A stretch of DNA of 64,000 nt from Streptomyces cupreus (GTDB taxonomy: Bacteria; Actinomycetota; Actinomycetes; Streptomycetales; Streptomycetaceae): the NCBI RefSeq assembly GCF_014257025.1, contig NZ_JACMSF010000028.1:41259-105258 (forward strand), read 5' to 3'. Positions 26,685 to 36,245 of this stretch are shown in pieces. The notes under the pieces were generated by a model. The model did no database searches, was not told the DNA's origin, and was given only the letters and a program-made list of their open reading frames with translations. Both the position numbers and the translations under genes were made by a program. How positions within the stretch are numbered: the first letter of the stretch is position 1; every line of letters begins with the position of its first letter.

Positions 26685-27050
26685 AACGGTCCTCTCACGG
26701 CAGGTCAACAGACAGATCGACAGTTCGGGAGAACACGGTCGAGGCACGTTAACCCTCTGACTGCCCACTGCCAAGGAGACGTTCAACTTCGGTGCCAACT
26801 GGAGCATGCGCGGATGCGGAGCACGAGACGGGGCCGCCGCTCGGACCCGCGACAGCACAGCCAGTCGCTCGTCTTCTTCAACCCGGCCGGGGCGCGGGCC
26901 ACAACCCGCACCCCCGAGCGAACGACGCTGCCCCGCAGTCCCCCACGTCCGCTCACGCTCAGTCAGATGGTGCAGGCTGTAACGCCTTGGCGATGCCTCT
27001 GCCAACAATCGTGTGGCAGATGGCCGCCCGCGTTCCGGCATGTCGCCCCA

Positions 27051-30000
27051 TCATGACGGGGCGGCCACGGCGAGCTTGTCCATCCAGTGGGTGAGGGCAG
27101 CCCGCACTGCGACCGTCTCCGGCGCCCGGGCGCCGCTGCGTATGCCCCGCTGGTTTGCCAGGTCCTTGAGCTTGCGGACAGCGGCCGCGAAGTCACCTGC
27201 TTCGCCAGTCCATTGAGCCTGTTCCTGGCGAAGCCGAAGAGAGTCAGGATGGTCTCTGCCGCGCAACTCCTCATGGTCAAGGTACAGATTGGTCAAGGCA
27301 GTCGCGGCCGCGAGCGGGTCTCCTGCCTCTCCTGTGCATCGTGCGTGCAGATAGCGCGTGCGCAAGGTGATCATGTGGGCCGGCCCCAAACCGCGCTGGC
27401 AGTCATCGATCAGAGCGGCAAAGGCGGTCATGGCCGCCGTCACAGTGGTGGCCTTGCCGAGCCATCGGATGTAGAGCTGGCGTGCTTCGAAGGCAGACGG
27501 ATGACGGGTGCCGAGAAGGGTCTGGCAGTCGTCGACGAGACGCTCCAGAATGTCGACGGCCTCTTCGGGATCGCCGTCGTGGCCGGTCCAGCGGCCGTAC
27601 TGGCAGCGTGCGTCGAAAGTCAGCGGGTGGACGGGGCCCAGAACGCGGATACAGTCGGCGGCGAGTCGGCCAAAGCCGGCCGCGGCGGCATGAACCGCCG
27701 GCTGAGAACGTCTGTCCTCTGTCTCCCACCGAGCTCCTTGGTACCGCGCTTGGAGAGTGGACAGGGCATCCGCACCCAGGCTGCGCTCACAGTCGCCGGC
27801 CAGCGAGGCGAACGCTGCTGTCGCGGCCTGATGCTCCCCTGACTTGCCCAACCAACGCGCAGCCTGGGCACGTATCTTCACCGTGGCGGGATGGGTGGCG
27901 CCCAGAGCCGTGATGCATGTGTCAGCGAGGGCGGTCAGCGAAGTGGCGGCAAGGGCCGCATTGCCCGCCTTTCCCAGCCAGCGGCCGTTCTGATGTTTTG
28001 TCTCGATCGTCACGACGTCCAGAGGGCCCAGGTGGCGCACGCAGTCGTCCACGACGCCAGGCAGCTCCCTCGCAGCCGCGTGCGGATCGCCGGACTCACC
28101 CAAGAGGACTGCGTATTCACGGCGCGCGATGAGGGTGTCGGGGTGGTCATTTCCCATACGACGAGCCAGGATGCGAGCTGCGGCGTCGTACTGCATGGCG
28201 CCTTCATAGGGATCCAGACCCATGTCGCGGGCCTTCCGGATCCCGGTAAGAATCGGGTTGTCCTGCGGGGTTGCTGAGTTGCCCTGTCCGTCGTAGTCCT
28301 GAGCCAGCCGGTGGAGGGCTTGTTGGGCCGCATCGTCCTCAGGCCAGCCGAACCGCAGCGCAACAACAACTGCCCTCCGTACGCGTGGGCTTGGGTCTTG
28401 GGCGCGTCGCAGAACGGCGTCGCGTGCCACCGTGTCGCCCGCCCAGCCGTCGGACAGCATGTCCACAGCCTGGGACCGGAAGTCGGCCGCGCGCTCGGCT
28501 GCATTCGGCCGGTGGACCGTGTCGAGGGCGGCCATGAGGGCCATGTGTCCAAAGCCTCCGCAACGGCCGCCTCGTGTGTTTCCGACATGAGGATCACCGA
28601 GTCGCGGGCCGTCATCTGGCCCTGCCAGCGGGTGGCCATCTCCCGTTCGACGTAACGGAAGAATTGGTCGCCAGGGTCGAGCCGGAGCACGGCCGAACGC
28701 GCTCGGGGATCATGCGCCCAGCAGGCAAGAAGGGCTGCGCGAGCCACTACCACGGCGGTGAAGTCGTAGTCCTCGTCGCTGTCGGCGAAGCGCAGCAGAC
28801 CGTTGTGGGTCTCGTCGTCATGCGGCCAGTTGGCCAGCAGCGCCTTCACGGCTCGTTCCCGGATACCGAAGCGCTTGCCAGGGCCGAGCAGCAGCTGGAT
28901 CAGGGCGTCCCGGGCGGCAGGAGCCCCGGTCCATTCCGCGGCCAGGCCGTCGGCGGCACAGGAGCGAACCTCGCTGTTCTGGTCGCGGGCAAGGCTCAGC
29001 AGAACGTCAAGGGCCCCTTCGTCACGCCATCCCGCGGCAACGACGCTGCGTGCGGCTGCCGCTCTGACGTGGGCGTCATCGTCCCCGGAGAGGGCCACGA
29101 GCGCTTCACAAGCCGTGTCGTCATCCCACCAGCAGGCGGCGAGACTTTCAGTGGCGGCCAACCGGACACTCACCTCGGGGTCGTGTGCCATGTGCAGGAG
29201 CAGGTCACGAGTGTCCGGATGATCGGGCCATCGCTTCGCCAGAGAGTTGAGAGCGGTGCGGCGGCTGTCGGCATCGGTCAGTCGGGTGGCGGCCACGAGC
29301 ACGAGGCGTTCGTCATCTGGTGCGAACGGCCCCGAACTGCTCAGTGCCTCTTGCAGGGTCCGGGCACTGTCCTCCTCCTGGGCATTGATGGCCCGGGCTT
29401 TCTCCAGCGCTGCTTTGATGTCGTCCAGCGTTGGCCGCGCGAGGAGTTCCTGAGCCAGCAGCGGGGCAGGGCCGGCTCCCGGGAGCACAGAGTTGTCTGC
29501 CGGGAAGTCTGCGAGCTCGGAGTGCAGTGACAGCCGGTGCGCCTCGGTGCAGGCCTGTTCCCAGCGCTCCTCAAGCACGCGGATACGGGCTACAGCGCGG
29601 TCGGCTTCCGCCTGGGCGGACCTCTTGTAGTCGAGGGCCTGCTCCGTCTCGCTCTGGATCTGCGTGAGGCGGGGCGAGTTGTCGCCGCCGTGCAGGAGGC
29701 TTGCCCGCAGCGCGTAGTGGTGGGAGATCACATCGCGCAGGACGCTGATGATGTCCCAGAGGGTGTTCACGAAGCACCGGGTGTCGCGAAGCGCGTACCG
29801 CAGGCGCGTCTCCAGATGCTGGGCACGTTCCAGGTCCAGCCTCAACTGGAGTTCCGCGACAGTGGCTTCTCTCGGAATGCCGCCTGGACCCGGGCCACGC
29901 GACGTCGGCCGGCGGGACGGCAGTTCCGACAGGGCGTCGAGCAAGGAGACGGCTTCCTCCCATGCCTTCTTGTGCTCCGCGTGGGAAAGGCCGGATTTCC

Positions 30001-30288
30001 GGCTGGTGAGGACCAGGAACTGGCGGGTAAAAGGGCGCGGCGGATGCGGACCCGCCTGAGCTTTGAAGATCCGGTCGATGTGCGACTTGGAGAAGTTCAT
30101 CTCACTGATCGGGTGGGCGGGCGGGATGTTTGTCCGTGCGGCTTGCTCCTCTTCCTTCCGGGCTGCTTGGCGGAAAAGGTGTTCGAGCTCGCGTGCCCCC
30201 AGTCCGGCCTGAGCTGCTTGCCGCTTCAGGAAGCGTAGCGCTCCAGCGGAGTCGGTCCGTCGCCTCCGCCCCGCTGAACGACTGCCAT
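27051..30288 (-). pseudogene. HTH-HEAT-TPR regulatory protein broken by two frameshifts
   Basis: An ATG at 30288 behind GGGGTG begins MAVVQRGGGDGPTPLERYA and hits a stop, while the shifted frame continues FLKRQAAQAGLGARELEHLF. A one-base loss near 30233 joins them into an HTH-like start. The second piece then runs through a helical linker and about six HEAT-type repeats (TRDLLLHMAHDPEVSVRLAA, ARSVVAAGWRDEGALDVLL). Near 28550 the frame shifts again and the HEAT array continues (ARDAVLRRAQDPSPRVRRA), followed by about ten TPR-like units (ALADTCITALGATHPATVKI, LERLVDDCQTLLGTRHPSAF) to the stop at 27051. The restored protein would be about 1,080 residues, resembling large signal-sensing scaffolds of Streptomyces. 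The ATG at 30100 alone has a weak ribosome binding site. Confidence 0.7.
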
Positions 30289-30594
30289 TTCACCCCGTTC
30301 CTGTTTGCCTCTGCCCCAGGGTGGGTCACTGCGGCTCAGCGCGGCAAAAGCAGTACCACGACGGCAAGTTCCCAACTGCCAGTACCGATGCGGCTGTCGC
30401 GTCCCAGCGTGTCCCTCCTGGTCCCAGCCTGTCCCGAGCGAGATCGGGGACAGTACGTGGGCGCCTCATCGTCTCCTCAATTCACCTGGCCAGCAATGTG
30501 GTTGGGAACTCTCGAACGGAGACATCGCGTGAACGTCTGCCCTCATACGTCCCTGTCCAGGCCCGGGACCTCAGCTCACACCGGGCTCCCCGAG

Positions 30595-30741
30595 ATGGCG
30601 GAATCCCTGCTGATGGCCGCACTGCCCGAGTTCCTGGGCGCGTTTGCCGCAGCAGCCGCCATTGCCGCCTTCGCAGGGGCATGGCGGGTGGCGCGAAAGC
30701 GCCGCTCCCTCCGCCTCTCTCCCAGGTCCGCAGGCCGATAG
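30595..30741 (+). CDS. Small single-pass membrane protein
   Basis: The ATG at 30595 opens 48 codons encoding a hydrophobic helix (ALPEFLGAFAAAAAIAAFAG) followed by the basic tail WRVARKRRSLRL, so it would insert with the tail in the cytoplasm. A strong terminator hairpin begins 18 bases after the stop, which supports a transcribed unit. The ribosome binding site (CCGAG) is weak. No family is assigned; tiny membrane proteins of this kind are common in Streptomyces. Confidence 0.5.
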   Translation: MAESLLMAALPEFLGAFAAAAAIAAFAGAWRVARKRRSLRLSPRSAGR

Positions 30742-30758
30742 GAGCTCCACCTCGCAGT

Positions 30759-30795
30759 GCCCGGTCTCCCCCGTCACCCATGTGGGAGACCGGGC
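30759..30795 (+). terminator. Rho-independent-type terminator
   Basis: GCCCGGTCTCCC (30759-30770) and GGGAGACCGGGC (30784-30795) form a perfect 12-base-pair stem with a 13-base loop, followed by CTTTG. It closes the transcript of the small membrane protein gene. Confidence 0.8.
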
Positions 30796-30819
30796 CTTTG
30801 TGCGTCGCGTGCGCGGTGC

Positions 30820-30995
30820 GGTCGCGTAGGCGCACGGCAGCGTTCCGCGTCCAGGGAGACGTCGACTGCCGAGTTGGCCAGGAGCAGGTTCCCGTGGCGG
30901 TCCAACGCGTGTGCCGGGTACGGCTCGTGTCCGCGCAGGGCCTGCTCGACGGCTGCCGGGCGGGGTCAGGAGTCGAGGGCGTGGGCAAGGTCGCC
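30820..30995 (-). pseudogene. Fragment of an XRE/MmyB-like regulator
   Basis: One minus-strand frame reads PAAVEQALRGHEPYPAHALD then RHGNLLLANSAVDVSLDAER, with good codon bias. This matches the start of the MmyB-like ligand-binding domain, which follows the helix-turn-helix in XRE regulators. Neither the DNA-binding domain nor the C-terminal end is found, and the frame closes at about 30800. The remaining spacer to 31164 shows no further gene. Confidence 0.6.
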
Positions 30996-31164
30996 GATGA
31001 GGTCGTCGGCGCTGCCGCACATGGGCTCGCTCGTCAGGGTCGAGGCCGTGGCGGTAGGCGCGGATGGCCGGAGGGGAGGACCGCACGGCGCACCGTCGGC
31101 AGGTTCGCCTCGGAAGCCGAAGGGGTGAACACAGCCCTGGATTCAGGAGCGGGAGGGAGCCAAG

Positions 31165-31842
31165 TCATGCTGGGTCGCCGACGTCTACGGGCATCTCGGC
31201 CAGGCGCCACTCGAGCATGCCGTCGTTGAGGCGGATCGCACGGCGTCCGCGGTCGGTCAGCAGGCGGACGGCGTCGTAGGCGAGAACGCAGTACTCGCCG
31301 CGGCAGTACACGACGATCTCGGTGTCCTCGGGCAGTTCGTCGATACGGGCGGCCAGTTCCTCGACCGGGACGGAGACAGCGCCGGGGATGTGACCGGCCA
31401 GGTACTCCTCCGCCGGCCGCACATCCAGCACCACCACGTCACCCGCCGCAATGCGGGCACGCAGCTCCTCGCGGGTCACCTCCGTCGCGCCGTCCTCGCC
31501 GAGGTAGGCGTCGCGGGCGGCGGGGACGGTGGCCTGGTGGTGCTCGGCGACCTTGCGCAGCAGCGCGAACAGCTGGGCGACGTCGTCCCCGGCGAGCCGG
31601 TAGTGGATGCGCACACCCTCGCGGCGGGTGGCGACGAACCCGGCCTGCTTGAGGGTCTGCAGGTGGGCCGACGCGGTCGTCAGGTTCAGCCCGGCCGCCT
31701 TCGCGAGGGCGTCCACGGTCCGCTCGCCCTGGGCGAGCAGATCGAGCAGCTCCAGCCTCTTTCCGCTGGCCAGCGCCTTGCCGCTGGCCGCGAACGCATC
31801 GTAGAGCCGCGCCTTGGAGCGCGGGGTGGTGCTCTCCGCCAT
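31165..31842 (-). CDS. ArsR-type repressor fused to a rhodanese domain
   Basis: The 225-residue protein starts at the ATG at 31842 behind GGAGG. Residues about 10-100 are an ArsR winged helix (RLELLDLLAQGERTVDALAK, TTASAHLQTLKQAGFVATRR) and about 118-222 a rhodanese domain (VVLDVRPAEEYLAGHIPGAV). The active loop is VYCRGEYCVLAYDA with Cys180 and Cys185. The ArsR part has no cysteine, unlike BigR/SqrR-type persulfide sensors, so the rhodanese cysteines may do the sensing. It is divergent from an MBL-rhodanese gene and an MFS gene with a 97-base shared promoter region, a standard repressor layout. A role in sulfide or persulfide control is inferred. Confidence 0.9.
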   Translation of the reverse strand: MAESTTPRSKARLYDAFAASGKALASGKRLELLDLLAQGERTVDALAKAAGLNLTTASAHLQTLKQAGFVATRREGVRIHYRLAGDDVAQLFALLRKVAEHHQATVPAARDAYLGEDGATEVTREELRARIAAGDVVVLDVRPAEEYLAGHIPGAVSVPVEELAARIDELPEDTEIVVYCRGEYCVLAYDAVRLLTDRGRRAIRLNDGMLEWRLAEMPVDVGDPA

Positions 31843-31939
31843 GACATCCTCCATAAATCCATGGAATATTGTAGATGATAGTGGGCGTGGGATCACACAC
31901 CGCTGAACCACACCTCGTACCGGGTCATGGAGGACCGCC
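31843..31939. promoter_or_regulatory. Shared promoter/operator region of the sulfur cassette
   Basis: This divergent 97-base spacer is A/T-rich in an otherwise G/C-rich region. It contains the palindrome TCCATGGA (31858-31865) running into AATATT (31865-31870). ArsR repressors bind A/T-rich dyads of this size, so the fusion regulator probably binds here and controls both directions. Confidence 0.5.
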
Positions 31940-33310
31940 GTGAGCTTCGCAGACGACCATCTGATTGCGCTGGTCGACGAAGGACTGGGCAACAGCGCCT
32001 ACCTCGTCGACCTGGGCGACGGCCGCTCCCTGGCCGTCGACGCCGGCCGTGACCTGCGCACCCTGCACGCCGCAGCCGACCGGCGCGGCCTGCACGTCGT
32101 GTACGCGGCCGACACCCACCTGCACGCCGACTTCCTCTCCGGCGCCACCCAGCTCGCCCACGACCACCACGCCACCGTGCTCGCCTCTGCCGCCGGGCAG
32201 CGCATGTTCGAGCACCTGGGCTTGGCGGACGGCGACGAGGTCGACCTCGGCGGACTGACGCTCCGGGTCCTGGCCACTCCCGGCCACACCGACGAGCACC
32301 TGTCCTTCCTGCTCCTCGACGGCGGCCGCGAGCTGGGTGTATTCACCGGCGGGTCCCTGATCGTGAACTCCGCCGCCCGCACCGACCTCCTCGGCCAAGA
32401 GCGGACCGAGGAACTCGCCCGCGCCCAGTACCACTCCCTCAAGCGGCTCACCGAGCTGCCGGACGCGACCGCGGTGTGGCCCACACACGGGGCGGGCTCG
32501 TTCTGCTCGGCGCCGCCCGGCACCGAGCGCACCACCACCATCGGCGACCAGAAGCAGGCCAACCCGCTGCTCGCCGCGCCCGACGAGGACACCTTCGTCC
32601 GGCAGCTGACAGCGAGCCTGGGCACCTACCCCGCCTACTTCGACCGGCTGAGCGAGGTCAACCGGCGCGGTCCCGCCGTACTCGCCACCGCCCCGCGGCT
32701 GCCCGCCCTCACCCCGTCACAGGTCAGCGCACTGCTCGCCGACAGCGGCCATGTGGTCGACATCCGCCCGGCCGCCGACTACGCCGCCGGCCACATACCC
32801 GGCGCGCTCTCCATTGCGCTGCGCGCCCAGTTCGCCACCTGGCTGGGCTGGCTGCTGCCCGACAACACGCGCATCGCCTTCGTCACCGGCGAGGACCAAG
32901 ACCTGGACGAGATCGTCTGGCAGGCGTACAAGATCGGCTACGAGCGGCTGGCCGGACGCCTCGCCGGCGGCATGACCACCTGGCAGGAAGCCGGACTCCC
33001 CACCACGACCACCCCCTTCCTCACCCCCGACCAGACCCCCGCCGCCCCATACCTCGACGTCCGTCAGGAAGCCGAGTACGCCGCCGGGCACGTCGCCGGC
33101 GCCCTCCACTTCGAGCTCGGCACCCTCGCCGACCACGCCTCCGAGGCACCCGCGGGGGCGGTCGTCGCCTGTGGGCACGGCGAGCGCGCCATGACCGCCG
33201 CGAGCATCCTCGAACGCGCCGGCCACACCGACCTGACCGTACTCAAAGGCAGTCCCGGCGAATACGCCGCCGCCCACGGTCAGCGCCTCACCGAGAGCGG
33301 CACCCGGTGA
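31940..33310 (+). CDS. MBL-fold persulfide-dioxygenase-like protein with two rhodanese domains
   Basis: This 456-residue protein has an N-terminal metallo-beta-lactamase domain (about 1-235) with DTHLHADFLSG (His60, His62, Asp64), ATPGHTDEHLSF and WPTHGAGSFCS, as in ETHE1-like persulfide dioxygenases. Two rhodanese domains follow. The first (about 255-350) has lost the catalytic cysteine (RIAFVTGEDQD). The second (about 365-450) has an active loop VVACGHGERAM with Cys411. Such proteins oxidise glutathione or low-molecular-weight persulfide to sulfite and move sulfane sulfur. The GTG at 31940 starts VSFADDHLIALVDEGLG. The MFS gene overlaps its stop codon by 4 bases, so the two are translationally coupled. 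Confidence 0.9.
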   Translation: MSFADDHLIALVDEGLGNSAYLVDLGDGRSLAVDAGRDLRTLHAAADRRGLHVVYAADTHLHADFLSGATQLAHDHHATVLASAAGQRMFEHLGLADGDEVDLGGLTLRVLATPGHTDEHLSFLLLDGGRELGVFTGGSLIVNSAARTDLLGQERTEELARAQYHSLKRLTELPDATAVWPTHGAGSFCSAPPGTERTTTIGDQKQANPLLAAPDEDTFVRQLTASLGTYPAYFDRLSEVNRRGPAVLATAPRLPALTPSQVSALLADSGHVVDIRPAADYAAGHIPGALSIALRAQFATWLGWLLPDNTRIAFVTGEDQDLDEIVWQAYKIGYERLAGRLAGGMTTWQEAGLPTTTTPFLTPDQTPAAPYLDVRQEAEYAAGHVAGALHFELGTLADHASEAPAGAVVACGHGERAMTAASILERAGHTDLTVLKGSPGEYAAAHGQRLTESGTR

Positions 33311-34566
33311 GCACCACCACCAAGGCCGCGGCCCGACCCGTTCAGCTCGGACTGCGCGAGAACTGGCTCCAGTTCACCCTGCTCGTCGTCGTCAACGTCT
33401 GCGTCGGCGGCCTCGTCGGCCTGGAACGCACCACCGTCCCGCTCATCGGCACCGACACCTTCGGCCTGACCAGCGACCTGGCCGTCTTCTCCTTCATCAT
33501 CGCCTTCGGCCTCACCAAGGCCCTGACCAACCTCGCGGCCGGCGCGCTCACGGCCCGCTTCAGCCGCAAGCAACTCCTCGTCACCGGCTGGCTGATCGGC
33601 ATCCCCGTACCGTTCGCACTCGCCTGGGCGCCGTCCTGGGGCTGGATCGTCGCCGCGAACGTACTGCTCGGCCTGAACCAGGGCCTGACCTGGTCGATGA
33701 CCGTCAACATGAAGATCGACCTCGTCGGTCCCGCCCGCCGGGGACTTGCCACCGGCCTCAACGAGGCCGCCGGCTACACCGCCGTCGGCGTCACCGCACT
33801 GCTCACCGGCTACCTCGCCACCGCCTACGGCCTGCGCCCGGTCCCCGAGCTCATCGGCGTCGTCTTCGTCGCTGCAGGACTCGCACTCGCCCTGGTCGTA
33901 CGCGACACCGCAGCCCACGTCGCCCTCGAACTAGCCCACCGCACCACACCACTGCCCACCGACGAGAGCACCGGACCGGCCGCTACGTTCGCCCGCACCT
34001 CCTGGCACAACCGGTCGCTACGCGGAGCCAGCCAAGCCGGACTGGTCAACAACCTCAACGACGGCCTCACTTGGGGCGTCTTCCCCCTTCTCTTCACCGA
34101 CCACGGCCTGGGCCTTGCCGCCGTCGGCCTGATCAAGGGCCTCTACCCCATCCTGTGGGGCATCGGACAGATCCCCACCGGTCACCTCGCCGACCGCATC
34201 GGCCGCAAACCCCTCATCGTCACCGGCATGCTCGTCCAAGCCGCCGGCTTCGTCATCGCCCTCGTCCTCCTCGACCGGCCCCTGCTCGCCGGCATCCTGT
34301 CCGCCGTCGCCCTCGGCATCGGCACCGCCATGGTCTACCCGGCGCTGATCGCCTCGGTCTCCGACCACGCCCACCCCGCCTGGCGGGCCAACGCCCTGGG
34401 CACCTACCGCTTCTGGCGCGACATCGGCTACGCGGCGGGCGCACTCGTCGCCGGCATCCTCGCCGACGCACTCGGCCTCAATGCCACCGTCATCGCCGCC
34501 GCCGTCCTGACCGCGGCGTCCGGCCTCCTCGCCGCGCGATGGATCGAGGAAGCCCCCTCGCGGTGA
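33307..34566 (+). CDS. Major facilitator superfamily transporter of the sulfur cassette
   Basis: The GTG at 33307 overlaps the upstream stop as GTGA and starts a 419-residue protein. Twelve hydrophobic segments are seen, with the typical MFS loop motifs GALTARFSRKQLLVTG (between helices 2 and 3) and its repeat GHLADRIGRKPLIVTG in the second half. Coupling to the MBL-rhodanese enzyme suggests export of a product such as sulfite or thiosulfate, or of a toxic thiol, but no substrate motif is known. The longer forward frame beginning at 32476 is antisense-like overlap with the enzyme gene and is rejected as coding. Confidence 0.9.
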   Translation: MSTTTKAAARPVQLGLRENWLQFTLLVVVNVCVGGLVGLERTTVPLIGTDTFGLTSDLAVFSFIIAFGLTKALTNLAAGALTARFSRKQLLVTGWLIGIPVPFALAWAPSWGWIVAANVLLGLNQGLTWSMTVNMKIDLVGPARRGLATGLNEAAGYTAVGVTALLTGYLATAYGLRPVPELIGVVFVAAGLALALVVRDTAAHVALELAHRTTPLPTDESTGPAATFARTSWHNRSLRGASQAGLVNNLNDGLTWGVFPLLFTDHGLGLAAVGLIKGLYPILWGIGQIPTGHLADRIGRKPLIVTGMLVQAAGFVIALVLLDRPLLAGILSAVALGIGTAMVYPALIASVSDHAHPAWRANALGTYRFWRDIGYAAGALVAGILADALGLNATVIAAAVLTAASGLLAARWIEEAPSR

Positions 34567-34647
34567 CCGGGCGGCCCATGGCATCCCCTCCACCCGGGCC
34601 GGGCCTGCGCGTCAGCGCGGCAGAGTCTGTAGGTGCTCAAGGTGGTC

Positions 34648-36093
34648 TCACGGTGTGCGGAGCGCTTGCGCCGCGCGGAAGGCCTGGGCGGCTACGCCGG
34701 GGATGCTTGCGGTGATGACCGAGCCGCCGCCCATGAGGTCGCCGACCACGTGCAGGCGCGGGTCGGCCGGTAGCACCCCGCCGGACGGATGCAGGGTGGC
34801 CAGACCGGTGCCGACCAGCGAACCGACCAGCTGCCGGGCCGCGTCCGGTACCGCATGCGGCGCCGGGTTCACCGCGTTGATGACGCCGTCCGCACCGTTT
34901 TCGCCGTGGTCGGCGCCGTGGACCCGGAATCGCCCGTTCACGCGCTCGATCGCGCGGATGCCGGGGACGATGACGAGTTGCCGTGAATCGAGGAGCCTCA
35001 TGAGGGTCGTCGCGTTCACCGGGACCATGGGCGAGGCCACGCTGGTGGCCGTGCGGAGGTGGCGCCGCAGGCGCGCACGATCGGATTCGGGCAACAGTCG
35101 CCACGCGTACGGGCCGACCGTGTGCACCGCCTCCTGAAGCATGCGGCGGCCGATCCGCGAGTCGTCGATGGCCTCGATCTGGCAACGGAGCCGGCGGACC
35201 GGATCACCGTGCGCGGTGGCCAGCAGTTCTGCCGCGAACGTGTCGAAGTCCTCCCCCACGTCCGCCAGTTCGGCGCGCAGCAACCCGATGAGGTCGTCGA
35301 GCCCGACGTTGCCCGCCCGGGCCCGGTGAAGCTCCGTCACCCGCTCGGCGCTCAAGTGCCGCGGACGACGGTCGATCGGGCGTTGCCAGACATACGGCAG
35401 CACTCCACTGCGCGACAGGAGGGTGATCCGCCCCGTGTGTCCGCGCGCGGCGAGGGACACGACGACGTCCACAGCCGTAAGGCCGCTGCCGATGACCGCC
35501 ACTTCGTCGCCGTCGTCGACATGGTCGAGGGTGTCGGCCAACGGATAGGGGTCGGACGTGAAACCGGCCCTGCCGTCCGAACTCCCGGTCCCGGCGAGGC
35601 CGTACAGATCTGGTGGCGTCCCTGTGCCCACGCACAGCACCACATGAGTGGCGTCGTACTCCCCCGTGTCCTCCGTGCGCAGCACCAGACGGACACCGGA
35701 GCGCATGACCTCGGTGACGCGGTCTGCGACGACGCGTACGAGCCGGCCCGCCTCGCCCAAGGCAGCCAGAGCCTTCTCAGCGGTGTGCGCCAGATAGTCC
35801 CCGTAGAGCGCACGCGGTACGAGCGGCTGCCCCAGGAGCTCGTCGCGATGCGCGTTACCTCGTTCACCCAGCCAGGCCGCGTAGTGGCCGAAGTCGCCGT
35901 GCCGGATCGACATGATGGCGGGCGGCGCGTTCACCCGTACCGCATCCAGATCCGGACCGTACGGACGCCCGCGCCACAGATGCGCAGACGGCTCGAAGAC
36001 CGTGATCGTGCCGGTCTCGCCCTCCTCCACAGCGGCCAGCGCGTCCAGCAAGCCGACCGCTGCCGCGCCCCCACCGACGATCGCGATGTCCAT
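34648..36093 (-). CDS. FAD/NAD(P)-binding protein (NAD_binding_9 type)
   Basis: The ATG at 36093 behind GAGGGAG starts MDIAIVGGGAAAVGLLDAL, an FAD-binding fold. It continues with GRPYGPDLDAVRVNAPPAIM and HYAAWLGERGN, both typical of the NAD_binding_9/HI0933-like proteins of actinobacteria. A second nucleotide-binding motif, DEVAVIGSGLTAVDVVVSLA, follows in the middle. It ends at 34648 with LHVVGDLMGGGSVITASIPG. These 480-residue oxidoreductases are often found near pigment or amine metabolism genes, but their reactions are not well known. A LuxR regulator is divergent upstream, with a CCCCTCAGCTGAGGGG palindrome between them, so it is probably regulated by that protein. Confidence 0.85.
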   Translation of the reverse strand: MDIAIVGGGAAAVGLLDALAAVEEGETGTITVFEPSAHLWRGRPYGPDLDAVRVNAPPAIMSIRHGDFGHYAAWLGERGNAHRDELLGQPLVPRALYGDYLAHTAEKALAALGEAGRLVRVVADRVTEVMRSGVRLVLRTEDTGEYDATHVVLCVGTGTPPDLYGLAGTGSSDGRAGFTSDPYPLADTLDHVDDGDEVAVIGSGLTAVDVVVSLAARGHTGRITLLSRSGVLPYVWQRPIDRRPRHLSAERVTELHRARAGNVGLDDLIGLLRAELADVGEDFDTFAAELLATAHGDPVRRLRCQIEAIDDSRIGRRMLQEAVHTVGPYAWRLLPESDRARLRRHLRTATSVASPMVPVNATTLMRLLDSRQLVIVPGIRAIERVNGRFRVHGADHGENGADGVINAVNPAPHAVPDAARQLVGSLVGTGLATLHPSGGVLPADPRLHVVGDLMGGGSVITASIPGVAAQAFRAAQALRTP

Positions 36094-36185
36094 GCTCTCC
36101 CTCTCGGCTGGTCGTGTGCTTTGACCTTCGCCGTCCGTGGCGGAGATCCCCATCCCCCATGTGCGGGCAATCGACCTGGCCCGCC

Positions 36186-36201
36186 CCCCTCAGCTGAGGG
36201 G
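36186..36201. promoter_or_regulatory. Perfect 16-base palindrome between the LuxR gene and the oxidoreductase
   Basis: CCCCTCAGCTGAGGGG is centred 45 bases before the LuxR start and about 100 before the oxidoreductase start. LuxR-type dimers bind palindromes of this length. It is the best operator candidate in the divergent region. Confidence 0.5.
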
Positions 36202-36245
36202 TTGGTGCCGAGCAGGAGGCCGGGCAGGATAGCCGCGGAGGGGGG

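Noticed and set aside
25131..27041. Longer M28 peptidase frame starting at 27041
   Set aside because: The first 119 residues have no signal peptide or similarity, while the ATG at 26684 has a strong ribosome binding site followed by a typical signal peptide.
28010..28544. Programmed frameshift or two genuinely overlapping genes in the HEAT-TPR locus
   Set aside because: The second frame of the overlap (28010-28544) has poor codon bias in the upstream gene while the other frame continues the HEAT repeat, and no slippery heptamer was seen. A plain frameshift is simpler.
32476..33306. Long forward frame upstream of the MFS start
   Set aside because: It overlaps the MBL-rhodanese gene in another frame and is Arg/Pro/His-rich, as expected for a shadow frame of G/C-rich DNA.
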